A stretch of 64,000 nt of DNA, from positions 31,768-95,767 of the forward strand of contig CATJLA010000117.1 of the NCBI GenBank assembly GCA_949741215.1, written 5' to 3'. Both the position numbers and the translations under genes were made by a program. Position 1 is the stretch's first letter. Every line of letters begins with the position of its first letter. This document shows, piece after piece, positions 8,752-17,730 of this stretch. The notes below the pieces were generated by a model that searched no databases, was not told where the DNA came from, and saw nothing but the letters and a program-made list of their open reading frames with translations. This DNA is from an uncultured Oscillospiraceae bacterium (lineage in GTDB: Bacteria; Bacillota; Clostridia; Oscillospirales; Ruminococcaceae).

Positions 8752-8780
8752 TTATAACATTGCCGTTTTCTCTCATACTA
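8752..8780 (+). promoter_or_regulatory. Candidate forespore (sigma-G/F type) promoter of the spore protein gene
   Basis: CATACTA (8774-8780) matches the sigma-G -10 consensus CATnnTA; TTATA (8752-8756), 17 bp upstream, is one base from the GYATR -35. No good sigma-A promoter is seen. A 7-bp hairpin GGGAGCT/AGCTCCC (8803-8830 region) follows in the leader. Confidence 0.55.
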
Positions 8781-8866
8781 TCTATTGCAAACACGGCACA
8801 AAAGGGAGCTGGTTTTTTGGAAAAGCTCCCATCTAAAAATGTTATAAAAGAGGAGTGTATCACACA

Positions 8867-9061
8867 ATGGCAAGCAATAATAAACATGTTGTTCCTGAAG
8901 CAAAGGAAGCTATGGAAAAGTTCAAGATGGAGGCCGCTAACGAGGTTGGCGTAAACCTGAAGCAGGGCTATAACGGGGATCTTACCTCTAAGCAGGCCGG
9001 TTCTATCGGCGGGCAGATGGTCAAGAAGATGATCGAGTCCTACGAGAACTCCATGAAATAA
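8867..9061 (+). CDS. Alpha/beta-type small acid-soluble spore protein
   Basis: DNA-binding protein that coats the spore chromosome and protects it from UV and heat, and is degraded at germination by GPR protease. 64 residues, typical size. The family core is clear: KMEAANEVGVNL (containing the GPR cleavage region) and the second conserved block GDLTSKQAGSIGGQMVKKMI. ATG 8867 was chosen because AGGAG is 11 nt upstream. Single gene between a candidate sigma-G promoter and a strong terminator. It shows that the organism is, or descends from, a spore former. Confidence 0.95.
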   Translation: MASNNKHVVPEAKEAMEKFKMEAANEVGVNLKQGYNGDLTSKQAGSIGGQMVKKMIESYENSMK

Positions 9062-9178
9062 CCCACCTGAAATTTGGATTGGAGGGAGCCTGCGCACGGC
9101 AAAACAGCCTCCACCTGAAAAATGGAGCAGGAAGCTTTGTTGCGGCAGAGCAGGCACCCCTCATTTGCTTTGAAGAAG

Positions 9179-9200
9179 CCGGGCAATCGCCCGGTTTTTT
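9179..9200 (+). terminator. Terminator of the spore protein gene
   Basis: CCGGGC-AATC-GCCCGG followed by TTTTTT. The convergent gene on the minus strand ends at 9229, so the stem may serve both directions. Confidence 0.88.
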
Positions 9201-9228
9201 CTTATATCCTTGTAGCTTCTCAAATTAC

Positions 9229-9996
9229 TTATTCCGCCGGCACGCCGTTTTTTTGCAGAAAGCTCAGGCTTTCGGCCATACAGAGAAATGCGTCCTTGGA
9301 CCAGCTTTCCTGTTCTGCAAAAATCCATTTTACACCCGTTTCCTTACATCCCCGCAGAGAAGGCCCCCAGTCGATGACGCCTTGGCCCACCGGAACCAAC
9401 TGCTCCTCTCCCCTGTGATTGACACAGTAATCCTTAAAATGGACAAACTCAATCCGCCCCTGATACCGGTGCAGCCATTCCTCCGGGTTCAGCCCTGCCT
9501 TGATCAGATGATACAAATCCAGCCCCAGCTGAAAATTTTCCGGCGTATGCTCCATTATCATTTCTACCGCTGTTTTTCCATGAAACCGGCGGTACTCCTG
9601 TACCCTGGGGTGAAAAGACACAACCTTGCCGGCTGCTTCCATCCGGGCGGAAAAGCCGGTAAGCTCCTCTGCAAAGGCAAGGCACCCCTCTGCTGAAAGA
9701 AACCGCTCCGGAACCCCGCTGACACACACATTCCTGCTGCCGCAAAGCTTATGCAGCTGCAGTGTATCCTCCAGATGCTCCAGTACCGCCTGATAGTAAT
9801 CCTGTGTGGAAACGCTGACAAGTCCTGCCTTTTTTAACGCTTCTGCTATCGTTTCCGGCGGAATTTCCGGGTTAATCCACTGCAGCTGGACAATCCGGTA
9901 CCCAATGTCCCGGAGCTTGCAGAAGGTCTCCTCCACCTGCTCGGGCGTTTGCAGATACGCCTTTAAGCTGGAAACCTGCGCTCCTGCTTTAATCAT
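9229..9996 (-). CDS. Sugar phosphate isomerase/epimerase-like TIM-barrel protein
   Basis: 255-residue member of the xylose isomerase-like TIM-barrel superfamily (AP endonuclease family 2 fold). ATG 9996 follows AGGAGG by 7 nt. Metal-site type residues are visible in strand order: FHPRVQEY, LGLDLYHLIKAG, VHFKDY and the C-terminal FAEQES. Substrate is unknown; relatives act on inositol derivatives, keto-sugars or hydroxypyruvate. It has its own promoter (10164-10192), and the leader contains a copy of the 70-bp repeat. Confidence 0.85.
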   Translation of the reverse strand: MIKAGAQVSSLKAYLQTPEQVEETFCKLRDIGYRIVQLQWINPEIPPETIAEALKKAGLVSVSTQDYYQAVLEHLEDTLQLHKLCGSRNVCVSGVPERFLSAEGCLAFAEELTGFSARMEAAGKVVSFHPRVQEYRRFHGKTAVEMIMEHTPENFQLGLDLYHLIKAGLNPEEWLHRYQGRIEFVHFKDYCVNHRGEEQLVPVGQGVIDWGPSLRGCKETGVKWIFAEQESWSKDAFLCMAESLSFLQKNGVPAE

Positions 9997-10014
9997 ACAA
10001 TAACCTCCTTTTTT

Positions 10015-10085
10015 AAGTAAAAGGGAATAGTGAATAGTGAAGAAGGGAGGTGTCCCTGCGGGACGGATTGAAATTGCAATTTTTT
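10015..10085 (+). repeat. ~70-bp dispersed hairpin repeat, copy A
   Basis: Contains GAATAGTGAATAGTGAAGAA, a hairpin around TGTCCCTGCGGGACG, then GATTGAAATTGC. Same organisation as copies at 39030-39103 (-), 41166-41235 (+) and 47313-47382 (-). Lies in the leader of the 9229-9996 gene, opposite in orientation. Confidence 0.85.
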
Positions 10086-10163
10086 TCAAATTTGCCTGGT
10101 AGGGGGGGTCCTTTAGGTACTAGGCTGTTTGCGGTTTACTGTTGTTGTAATGGCTTCAATTTT

Positions 10164-10192
10164 ATCATACTCTGATATATTGTGAATTTCAA
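10164..10192 (-). promoter_or_regulatory. Promoter of the 9229-9996 gene
   Basis: Minus strand TTGAAA (10187-10192), 17-bp spacer, TATGAT (10164-10169); the leader is about 165 nt. Confidence 0.65.
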
Positions 10193-10198
10193 GGGGTT

Positions 10199-10220
10199 CT
10201 TTGGGCTGGGACGTCCTGCC
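10199..10220 (+). repeat. Dispersed motif copy (GGGACGTCCTGCC)
   Basis: TTTGGGCTGGGACGTCCTGCC, intergenic, between sortase and the isomerase-like gene, immediately upstream of the latter's -35 box. Confidence 0.6.
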
Positions 10221-10291
10221 TGCGGGATGTTCGCTGCGCTGCACTTTGGGCTGAGGTTTGGGATTAGAAAGCGGCTGTTGCGTCCTGAAGG

Positions 10292-11059
10292 CTATGGCTG
10301 CTGTACGGCTACTGCTACAAACCTGCCGTTGGATACGTGATAGCTGCAGGTGGTCAGGGTGAGGATACGGTCTCCAAATTGGGCTTGTGTGCCGGTTTGA
10401 TAAAGGGATAGCTGCTGCACTTTGCAGATATATTCCTCAAAAATTTCTTGGTCGGAAAGAGTTGTGTACCGGCTGCCTAAAATAGAGGGCCCGTTCTCCT
10501 CCGGCTGGTCTAAATCCAGGTAAAAGGCTCCTAAGAGCTGCCAGCGGCCCTCTTCGGTCAGGGTATCGAACAGAATCTCCATGTGCTCCCGGGCAAAAGC
10601 TTCGTCGGCGTAGCTTAACAGGGGGCTGAGCATGGCGCCGTTTTTCATGTTATGGCCGTAGATTACCAGGTGATCTCCCTCCGGTGGGGTATTCTCCCCT
10701 AAAAATAGGCTGCCGCTTACAGAGGCGCTTTTGTCAAAGGCTCGGCGGAGGTAATATTCCGGCTGGTCAGGGGTGTACATTACCGGGTAGTCAATTTCAG
10801 TGCCGGGGATGGAAAGCCAGCCGGCAAAGTCACTGTTCTGCTGGTACAAAAGGTCATACTTGCTTAAATGGCCGGAGGAGGTGTATCGCTCCGGCAGCTG
10901 CTGGGCTTGACGCACCTGTTCTGTCAGCTTGCGGACGGCTTCCTTTTCCTGGTAGCCTCGAACAAGATCCCGCAGCACAATTCCTCCGCAGAGCAGAAAC
11001 CCTGCCATACATACCCACAGAAGCAGAGTGCTTGTTTTTTGTTTTTGAAAAGCTGCCAT
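10292..11059 (-). CDS. srtB: Class B sortase
   Basis: Membrane-anchored transpeptidase that attaches surface proteins to peptidoglycan. 255 residues with an N-terminal signal anchor (about 10-32), then the sortase fold. Catalytic triad visible: H136 in YGHNM, C238 in LTTCSY and R246 in NGRFVAVA. The spacing and the helical N-terminal extension fit class B. ATG 11059 has AAGGAGG. It lies 65 bp after the wall-anchored adhesin gene, separated by a hairpin, so that adhesin, which ends in QPYTG, is the likely substrate; this is an inference. Confidence 0.92.
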   Translation of the reverse strand: MAAFQKQKTSTLLLWVCMAGFLLCGGIVLRDLVRGYQEKEAVRKLTEQVRQAQQLPERYTSSGHLSKYDLLYQQNSDFAGWLSIPGTEIDYPVMYTPDQPEYYLRRAFDKSASVSGSLFLGENTPPEGDHLVIYGHNMKNGAMLSPLLSYADEAFAREHMEILFDTLTEEGRWQLLGAFYLDLDQPEENGPSILGSRYTTLSDQEIFEEYICKVQQLSLYQTGTQAQFGDRILTLTTCSYHVSNGRFVAVAVQQP

Positions 11060-11085
11060 TTTCCAAACCTCCTTATGAAAGCGCC

Positions 11086-11112
11086 GGCGCCGGTGAGCGT
11101 TTCACCAGCGCC
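11086..11112 (-). terminator. Intercistronic hairpin between adhesin and sortase genes
   Basis: 11-bp stem on the minus strand (GGCGCTGGTGA with TCACCGGCGCC, one G-U pair), 5-nt loop. No T-run follows in the transcribed direction, so it probably protects or partly limits the message rather than ending it. Confidence 0.55.
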
Positions 11113-11124
11113 GTTTTTCATCCT

Positions 11125-14100
11125 TTATTTGGGCTGCTTCTTCTTTTTGTAAAGCAAAATACCAATTCCTGCGCACAGGAAGCCTAAGGCCAGGGCAGCC
11201 AGCAAGCCGGTTGCTGTTTCGTCGCCGGTATAGGGCTGTTTTTCCTCTGGGGTTTTGGGCGGGTTTTCCGGTTTGGAGGAGGACTGGGAGGAAGACCCGG
11301 TGCTGCTGGAAGGGTCGTCAGGATCGTTTCCATCGTCTCCCTTATGGTTGACGAAGCGCACCTCTATTTCCGCTCCCTCTGTCAGGGTACCCTCTCCATT
11401 GGTGACGGTAGTGGTATACCCGTTCTGGTTGGCTTCTTTTTCAATCACTGTGTAATGGGTGCCTATCGGAAGGTTATCGATCATTACCCACTGGTTGTGC
11501 CGCAGAATTATTTCACCGCCGCTTGTAATCTCCCCTTCCTTGCTGCCGCTGTAGGGGAAAGGACCGGGCAGCTCGCTGCCGTCGGCTCCGGTAAAGGTAA
11601 TGATGAAATGAAAGTCCCGGTTTGGGTCCCCTCCGCCGCCGGTTACTATCTTCCGCAGGAGGATTGCCTGATGCTTTTCCCGGTTATTTTGGATGACCGC
11701 CTCACCGGTTTGGCCTTTTATAATGGTACCGTCAGCATCGGTATATGTGATAGTATACCCCATAGATACATCATCATCTACCTCTTCCACCTTGTATTTG
11801 GTACCGCCGGGCAGGCCGGTAATCAGGGCTTCCTCGTTGTGCTTCAGCCCAATAGAACCGCCGTTTTCCAGTGTTCCGGCCGTTCCTTCCGTGTCAGAAC
11901 CTCTCTGCCTTATGGTATAGCTGTACTTCCCTTCAAGGGGGGTGCCGTCTGTGTTGGTAAGGGTTACCGTAAAATGGAAGTGGATATCAAGATTCCCCGC
12001 TGCGCCGGTAACCTGCTTATAGATTAACAGTCTGCCGTTGGGATCGTCCCACCGGTTTTCAAAGCGGGCCACGGCTTCTACCCTGCCGCCTGTCTCCGTA
12101 TTTTGCAGGATGCCCTGCTGCGGGTTATCGCCAACCACCTGGTAATGATCTGTCGGCTGCTCTTCTACGGTATAAACAGTGCCAACAGGCAGGCCGACAA
12201 TCGTAATTTTCTCCCCATGGCGCAGTTTGACGGTATCATTTACTGAAATTGCCGTTTTTACCGTTCCGTCTTCGTTATATTGGGGGGCGCCCACGTAGGG
12301 ATAGCTGCCTGTCGCACCGCCGGAAAGGGTTACAGTAAAGCTGAACTGCTGTTTCATATCAATTTCCGCCTCCGAGCCCTCCGGAATGGTGACAGTTTTT
12401 TGGATTGTCAGCGCAGAAAGCAGCTCTTTGCCGTTGACAAAATCAGCATGCTCCCGCAGGGCAGCTTTTCCACGGATTTCCCCTTCTATTACGATGGGGT
12501 CATCCTCCTGCACAGGAATGGGGTACAGAGGGAAGAAATCCGCCTCCTTTTTCTCGGTAATCCTATAATGGGCGCCTATGGGCAGGCCCTTAATGATAAT
12601 TTCTTCATCGTGATGCAGAGGGAGTGTTTCTCCGCTTTTAACCGTCCCCTCCTTATCGGTTCCGTAAAAGCGGAAGGAACCCGGTAAGGCGGTTCCGTCT
12701 GCCTGGAAGAAATCTATGGTAAACCAGAAGTTATGCGTGAAATCCGCAGGATTCAAACCGCTGCCTGCCAACATTTTGCTGACACTCAGCTCACCGGTTT
12801 GCTGCTCGGTCTCTTTGTTATCAGTAACTACAACGGTGTTGATCAGGCTGAACAGACCGGTGATATCAATGCCGGAAATATCCTCAATCCTGCCAAGGCT
12901 GCCGCCGTAGCTCTCCTGTCCTAGGTAGTTCTGCTCTACCCGGGTGCGCAGATAGCCGACATCCGTAAAGAAGAAAGGCTCTACCAGCCCGCCGCCGTCC
13001 TCTTCATGGAGACCATAGTCTATAACTTCATTGCCGTTTTTGTAGTGGAGGTTCATGCTGCGTTTTATCACTGCACTGCCGGTACCCTCCAGCAGGACGT
13101 CGCGCCAGCCGTTGTTCATATGGAATTGCCCGGAGTCCTGATACTGGGCATAGGCTGTAATGTCCTGCAGGGTAATGTTGACGTCGCCGTCGGATGCGTA
13201 TTTCACCATAGTTTGGGCAAGTTTACCTACCCCAGCCATAACGCTTACGCCATCCTCCGGGGTGCCGGCGTCAGCATAGATGGAATAATTGCCCACAATT
13301 ACCGGGATATCCGTTTGATTCAGCTTATAGCCAGGCGGAACACTGGTTTCTCTGAGTGTATATTCGGCGCCCGGAGCTTCCCAGACTACCGTTGCATGGC
13401 CGGCGGAGCTTCCTCCCTTTGGATCAAAAACCAAATTTCCGTTTTGGTCTGTTACACCTGTAACGGAGAAGCCGCCTCCATTCCGAGTGAGTGTAAACGC
13501 AGCGCCCTGCACCGGGTTGTTGTCCTCGTCCACTTTGCGCACACGCAGCTGACGCTGCTCGTTGGAAATATAAATCAAAGAGCGGAAGTTCCGATTAAAC
13601 TGGTCTACATTCAAAAAGCTGAAGCCCCGTCCGCTGCCGGTATAATCCGCTGTTGCGCTCATAATAGCATTCGCCGCCGCTTCTATCTTCGCTTTGGTTT
13701 GCTCCGGGGTGTTGCCCTGGAGATACCGCTTTAGGGCGTTGTATCTGGCCTCCGGGCTTGTTTCGTTAATTCCCAGCTTCTGCAAAGCCTCCGGCACAAT
13801 AATGCCGTAAACCATACGCATATCAAAGTCTTCCGGGCCGTTCAGCTCATACCGCCCTGCAATGCCAGGCAGATCGCTAAGCTCCCCGGTAAGCCGGCGG
13901 TTTCCCTCATCCCAACGCAGGTACCACTCCGGATAAGACACCTCAGACATCCCGGCGCACTGCGTCAAAGCGGCAATCAGCACATTTTTACGCCAATTAT
14001 CAACAGTAAGTGTTTCTCCTGCTTGGGGCTTTATGCTCCAAAAGCCCATGGTATTGCTTCCGTAAAGCGGCAGCCAGCTTGTTTCTATGACGTTACCGCT

Positions 14101-17100
14101 TTCATCCTTTTCCTCATGCCGCAGGGTAGGAATTGTCAGCACAAGGCTTTGCTCCTGAATATCTGTGCTTACCGTTTTGCTTTCGTCCGCTTCAATCTCT
14201 CCGGAAGAAGCATTGTAGTGCCCGAAGGTAATCGTCCCATTACCGTCAACATAAGAAATAAAGCTGGCATAGGACGCACTGCTCCATCGGTTTGCCACCG
14301 AGAGCATTGCAGTGGCAGGGTCCAGCTGTAACACAATATCCACCGGCGGGGCCCGGTAACCTGAGGGCGTAGTTATCTCTTTTAAAATGTAAAATTCGCC
14401 GGTAAACTCTCCTTCCGGGGCGTGGGGGTTATATTTATCCCGGAAGTTGTAGGGATTTCGAACCTCCCGCGTTTCCCCTGTAGGGTTGCCCTCTTCATCC
14501 AATATGTCCACAATGGTAACCTGTTCAAACCTGGCTGTCCCGTCCTCTTCAGTAACTAAGGTTGCCATTGCTTGGGCATTTTCCATCTGCTTTACATAAT
14601 ATTTATTTGCTGTATCAGTTACACCATTGTTATCTGTGCAGGTTAAAGCGCCGGCAGTACCCTCATCAGCCTTTTCCGCCGGGTAAAGCTCAAACTGAAC
14701 TCCTTCCAGCGGCTTGCCTTCTTCATCCACCTTTTTAATCTGCTGGTAAAGGGCCTGCTGCAGATTAAAGCGCAGGGCCAGGCTGGAGTCATAATACCCG
14801 CGTTCCATGTAGAACATTTTCAGGGTATGGCTGGTGTTGCTGGCAAAGGTTTGGCCGTTCCAGTCGTCCTCGTTTATTGCTCTGCCGCCTGTTTCGGCTG
14901 CTGCTTTCTCAAACTGCTCGCGCAGGGTGGTTGCAATTTCACATGCTGCAGGTTCTGTTCCGGAAATATACTCAGGAATACCAGGCTCTATTCCTTGCGC
15001 TTCGTCTCCAAAACCACGGCCCACATAAACATCACCAGTTGCAAAATCTATAATTCCATACAGCTCACTATGGACACCGCCAATATCCAGCACCAGTACA
15101 TCGTCAATAAACACCCAGACGTCGTCGTCCCCGGCAAAATTGAAAGTCATCGGTTTATTACCAGCCGAACCCATGTTAATCTCGCCGTTAATTGGCTGAC
15201 GAAAATCTATTTGTATGGTCATGCCTAGATAGTGATTGATTCCGTTTGCACTTTGGGATACACCGCTGATCAGCTGCTTTTTTGTTTCCCCATTATCCAA
15301 CGTTTCGGTTTTTATGTCACTAAAAACCTGCGTTCCTTTATTAAACGGGAAGAAATTGCCTTCTTTTGAGCCATCTGTGCGGAGTGTCGCCGGGGCATCG
15401 TAGAGGATAAAATGGTTTCCATCCTCCCCGCTGAATTCGGCAAAATTCTCCCGCATATAATAGTAATAATATCCTTCTTCGTCTATTTGGAATAAGCCTT
15501 TTACATCCTGGTATGCCTGTTTGCCATCTCTATTCCATCGACTAAACAAGTACCCTAAGGATTCTTCTCCCCCGGCAGCTTTCCATTGGTTTATAACAGT
15601 ATCGCTTAGGTTTGGGGCAGGATTACCGTAAGGAGGGGCGCTTGACGTTGTTCCTGTCCACGCGCCTAAAGGATGGCTTATATCGCCATTAGTGCCGCCA
15701 TACCCTACACAATCGCTTACAGTATTCCAATAACTAACTTTATGGACAATGTCAGATTTTTTAAAAAAATCAGTTGCATTTTCTTTTTGAAACAGCTCCG
15801 GATATAGCCACTCCCTTGCAAGAGACATATTAATAACCGGATAACCCAGTGAATCCAAGTTGCGGTTTACAACTCCCTGCATATTAGCATAATCTTGACC
15901 AAATTTAGAGCCCTGCCCTGCGCCTCTATTCCAAAGTCCGCCATGCCCTATGCTGTCTCCAAAGTAAAGAAGATGATTTGTGTTGATACCTCTATTTGCT
16001 GTATTTGCATTTGTGACGCTTGCGAGGCCAATCGGATTTGTAGGCGCTGTTTCTGTATCTTTTTTGTCAGTTTCCAAATTCCAATAAAGGCCAGTATGCC
16101 AATGATCTTTCACCAAAGCATCATTCTCTGTATAAGGATTAACCGTATAATCAAACAAATTAACCACCGTATTGGGCGGGTTTACCCCCTGAACAATATG
16201 GCTTTGAAGATCTGCTTTGGTCAAAGCAGTACCAACGGGGTTATTCAGCTCCAAAATAACGCAAAGCTTTTCCAGATCCCCCTGCACATTCTCGGCAGGA
16301 TAAGCGTAGATGGTATAGCTGCCCGCCCAGGCGCTGCCGTCGATCAAATCCAGCAGCTGCTCGTCCCAGAGGATGGGAACAACCTGCTCGCTCCCGTCCG
16401 CCAAAACCGCCAGAATAGCCTTGGGCAACAATTCCAGAACTACCGCCTTGTCCGCTGGATGCTCCGAATCCGCCGGCAGCCCCAGCACCCAGCTTTCCAG
16501 CCTTTCCTGCCAGAGCAAGGTTTCATCCTCCTCATACTGCCACCTCCAGCTGGAAATCATCTGCTTTTGGGCGCAAATTTCGCAGACGTAGCCGCAAGGG
16601 GTCTCGCCTTCCACATAACCGCAGGCCTCGTCATGATACGGGTGGTGCTCACAAAGGCTTTCATCCCCCGCCTTGCAGATTATACAATAGTATCTGCAGG
16701 GGCTTTCTCCCTCCACATAACCACAGGTCTCTGTGTGCTCGGGATGATGCTCGCAAAGGTTTTTCTTCTCCGCCGCACAAATTTCACAGACATAAGTGCA
16801 CTCAGCCTCACCCTCTATATATCCGCAGCTCTCGTCGTGTTCCGGATGGTGCTCGCAAAGGCCCGTGTCCTCAGGTTCGTCACCGGGGACGTCATCCTCC
16901 TCAGGCTCTTTATTACACTCGGTACACAAAAAGCCACAGGGAGCCTCTCCCTCTATGTAGCCGCAGCTCTCGTCATGCTCCGGATGGTGCTCACAAAGGC
17001 CCGTGTCCTCGGGTTCGTCACCGGGGACGTCATCCTCCTCAGGCTCTTTATTACACTCGGTACACAAAAAGCCGCAGGGAGCCTCTCCCTCTATGTAGCC

Positions 17101-17346
17101 GCAGCTCTCGTCGTGTTCCGGGTGGTGCTCACAAAGATTCTGACCCGCGCTTACGTCGCCAGGCGCCACATTTTCAGTTGCGTTCTCCCTACAGAGTTCA
17201 CATTCCTCCAAAACCGCCTGATGGGGACACAAACCTGAAGCCTCCTCCGTTTCCAGCGCAAAAGACACACCGCCGAATGCGGAAAACAACATGCAAAGGC
17301 TTAAAACCCACGCAAGAGGGCGCTTTAAAAAGCGCTTGTTTCCCAT
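11125..17346 (-). CDS. Giant cell-wall-anchored adhesin (Cys/His repeats, fibro-slime and Cna-type domains, QPYTG anchor)
   Basis: 2073 residues from ATG 17346 (AGGAGAGG upstream; the open frame continues further but without a start site). Order: signal peptide 1-30; five Cys/His-rich repeats about 71-260, each of form CEHHPxHxExCGYxEGExPC; an Ig-like stretch; a fibro-slime domain about 640-780 with FAGDDDVWVFIDDVLVLDIGG; SpaA/Cna-B like domains near 867 and 1264 (QIKKVDEEGKPLEGVQFEL and RVRKVDEDNNPVQGAAFTL); four related beta domains about 1515-2000; a Ser-rich linker; sorting signal QPYTG near 2035, then a hydrophobic segment and KKKK. Exported and sortase-anchored. Cna-type domains often carry isopeptide bonds. 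Ligand unknown. Long regulated-looking leader. Confidence 0.92.
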   Translation of the reverse strand: MGNKRFLKRPLAWVLSLCMLFSAFGGVSFALETEEASGLCPHQAVLEECELCRENATENVAPGDVSAGQNLCEHHPEHDESCGYIEGEAPCGFLCTECNKEPEEDDVPGDEPEDTGLCEHHPEHDESCGYIEGEAPCGFLCTECNKEPEEDDVPGDEPEDTGLCEHHPEHDESCGYIEGEAECTYVCEICAAEKKNLCEHHPEHTETCGYVEGESPCRYYCIICKAGDESLCEHHPYHDEACGYVEGETPCGYVCEICAQKQMISSWRWQYEEDETLLWQERLESWVLGLPADSEHPADKAVVLELLPKAILAVLADGSEQVVPILWDEQLLDLIDGSAWAGSYTIYAYPAENVQGDLEKLCVILELNNPVGTALTKADLQSHIVQGVNPPNTVVNLFDYTVNPYTENDALVKDHWHTGLYWNLETDKKDTETAPTNPIGLASVTNANTANRGINTNHLLYFGDSIGHGGLWNRGAGQGSKFGQDYANMQGVVNRNLDSLGYPVINMSLAREWLYPELFQKENATDFFKKSDIVHKVSYWNTVSDCVGYGGTNGDISHPLGAWTGTTSSAPPYGNPAPNLSDTVINQWKAAGGEESLGYLFSRWNRDGKQAYQDVKGLFQIDEEGYYYYYMRENFAEFSGEDGNHFILYDAPATLRTDGSKEGNFFPFNKGTQVFSDIKTETLDNGETKKQLISGVSQSANGINHYLGMTIQIDFRQPINGEINMGSAGNKPMTFNFAGDDDVWVFIDDVLVLDIGGVHSELYGIIDFATGDVYVGRGFGDEAQGIEPGIPEYISGTEPAACEIATTLREQFEKAAAETGGRAINEDDWNGQTFASNTSHTLKMFYMERGYYDSSLALRFNLQQALYQQIKKVDEEGKPLEGVQFELYPAEKADEGTAGALTCTDNNGVTDTANKYYVKQMENAQAMATLVTEEDGTARFEQVTIVDILDEEGNPTGETREVRNPYNFRDKYNPHAPEGEFTGEFYILKEITTPSGYRAPPVDIVLQLDPATAMLSVANRWSSASYASFISYVDGNGTITFGHYNASSGEIEADESKTVSTDIQEQSLVLTIPTLRHEEKDESGNVIETSWLPLYGSNTMGFWSIKPQAGETLTVDNWRKNVLIAALTQCAGMSEVSYPEWYLRWDEGNRRLTGELSDLPGIAGRYELNGPEDFDMRMVYGIIVPEALQKLGINETSPEARYNALKRYLQGNTPEQTKAKIEAAANAIMSATADYTGSGRGFSFLNVDQFNRNFRSLIYISNEQRQLRVRKVDEDNNPVQGAAFTLTRNGGGFSVTGVTDQNGNLVFDPKGGSSAGHATVVWEAPGAEYTLRETSVPPGYKLNQTDIPVIVGNYSIYADAGTPEDGVSVMAGVGKLAQTMVKYASDGDVNITLQDITAYAQYQDSGQFHMNNGWRDVLLEGTGSAVIKRSMNLHYKNGNEVIDYGLHEEDGGGLVEPFFFTDVGYLRTRVEQNYLGQESYGGSLGRIEDISGIDITGLFSLINTVVVTDNKETEQQTGELSVSKMLAGSGLNPADFTHNFWFTIDFFQADGTALPGSFRFYGTDKEGTVKSGETLPLHHDEEIIIKGLPIGAHYRITEKKEADFFPLYPIPVQEDDPIVIEGEIRGKAALREHADFVNGKELLSALTIQKTVTIPEGSEAEIDMKQQFSFTVTLSGGATGSYPYVGAPQYNEDGTVKTAISVNDTVKLRHGEKITIVGLPVGTVYTVEEQPTDHYQVVGDNPQQGILQNTETGGRVEAVARFENRWDDPNGRLLIYKQVTGAAGNLDIHFHFTVTLTNTDGTPLEGKYSYTIRQRGSDTEGTAGTLENGGSIGLKHNEEALITGLPGGTKYKVEEVDDDVSMGYTITYTDADGTIIKGQTGEAVIQNNREKHQAILLRKIVTGGGGDPNRDFHFIITFTGADGSELPGPFPYSGSKEGEITSGGEIILRHNQWVMIDNLPIGTHYTVIEKEANQNGYTTTVTNGEGTLTEGAEIEVRFVNHKGDDGNDPDDPSSSTGSSSQSSSKPENPPKTPEEKQPYTGDETATGLLAALALGFLCAGIGILLYKKKKQPK
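16861..17136 (-). repeat. Two near-identical 138-bp tandem repeats inside the adhesin gene
   Basis: Residues 71-116 and 117-162 of the adhesin are identical 46-residue units, and the DNA differs at only a few bases. Shorter 34-residue variants continue to about residue 260 (base 16567). A likely site of copy-number change by slippage or recombination. Confidence 0.9.
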
Positions 17347-17725
17347 AATTGCAACCTCTCCTTTAATTCTGGCATATATCAGAACATCGCGGCCAGAAAA
17401 CCGCAAGATATCCCTCAAAGAGTGAAAGGAAGTTGGCCTACAACGCAGACCAGTCCGCTGGTCAGGCGGACTGCTGATTTCTCCATATATCCCTGCGGAC
17501 ACGCTCCTCTGCAAAAGCGGAAAACAGGCGAAAAAACACCGGGCATCCGGTGCTTGTCTGATTTCTTTCTGATATTCTTTCCGCCTTATCCCCGGTTTTT
17601 TCGGGATTTGTCCTGCTTTCTCCTGCAAAGCTTTGCGTTATCCGGACAAGAGGTATCATCAAAATCAGCATACTGCCGCAGTACAGGGAATGCTGCTCCT
17701 CCTGACTGCATTTCTGTAATATGAT
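17347..17725 (-). promoter_or_regulatory. ~380-nt leader of the adhesin gene with an internal terminator
   Basis: Between the promoter (17731-17759) and the ATG there is no convincing gene. The leader folds into a hairpin around TACTGCGGCAGTA, one at GTCCGGATAACGCAAAGC, an intrinsic terminator at 17531-17552, then an 8-bp stem CAGTCCGC/GCGGACTG (17451-17473). This is the arrangement of a transcription attenuator or riboswitch. I could not match it to a named riboswitch class. Confidence 0.6.
17531..17552 (-). terminator. Intrinsic terminator inside the adhesin leader
   Basis: Minus strand CACCGG-ATGC-CCGGTG followed at once by TTTTTT, about 185 nt before the start codon and 180 nt after the promoter. 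Confidence 0.8.
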
Positions 17726-17730
17726 AATAG

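Noticed and set aside
16567-17136. CRISPR-like spaced repeats
   Set aside because: Units are in frame, of 34-46 codons and encode Cys/His motifs in a secreted protein; no cas genes.
15895-17238. A 447-codon plus-strand frame with repeated hydrophobic units
   Set aside because: The repetition comes from the Cys/His repeats of the adhesin read backwards; no start signals.
17462-17671. A 69-codon frame in the adhesin leader, possible leader peptide
   Set aside because: The Shine-Dalgarno-like GGAGGAG is too far from its ATG and the frame runs straight through the terminator and later stems.
17347-17730. c-di-GMP-I riboswitch in the adhesin leader
   Set aside because: Only ACGCAAAGC is shared; the paired P1/P2 arms with the GCAAACC loop and tetraloop-receptor pattern are not visible, so I left the class open.
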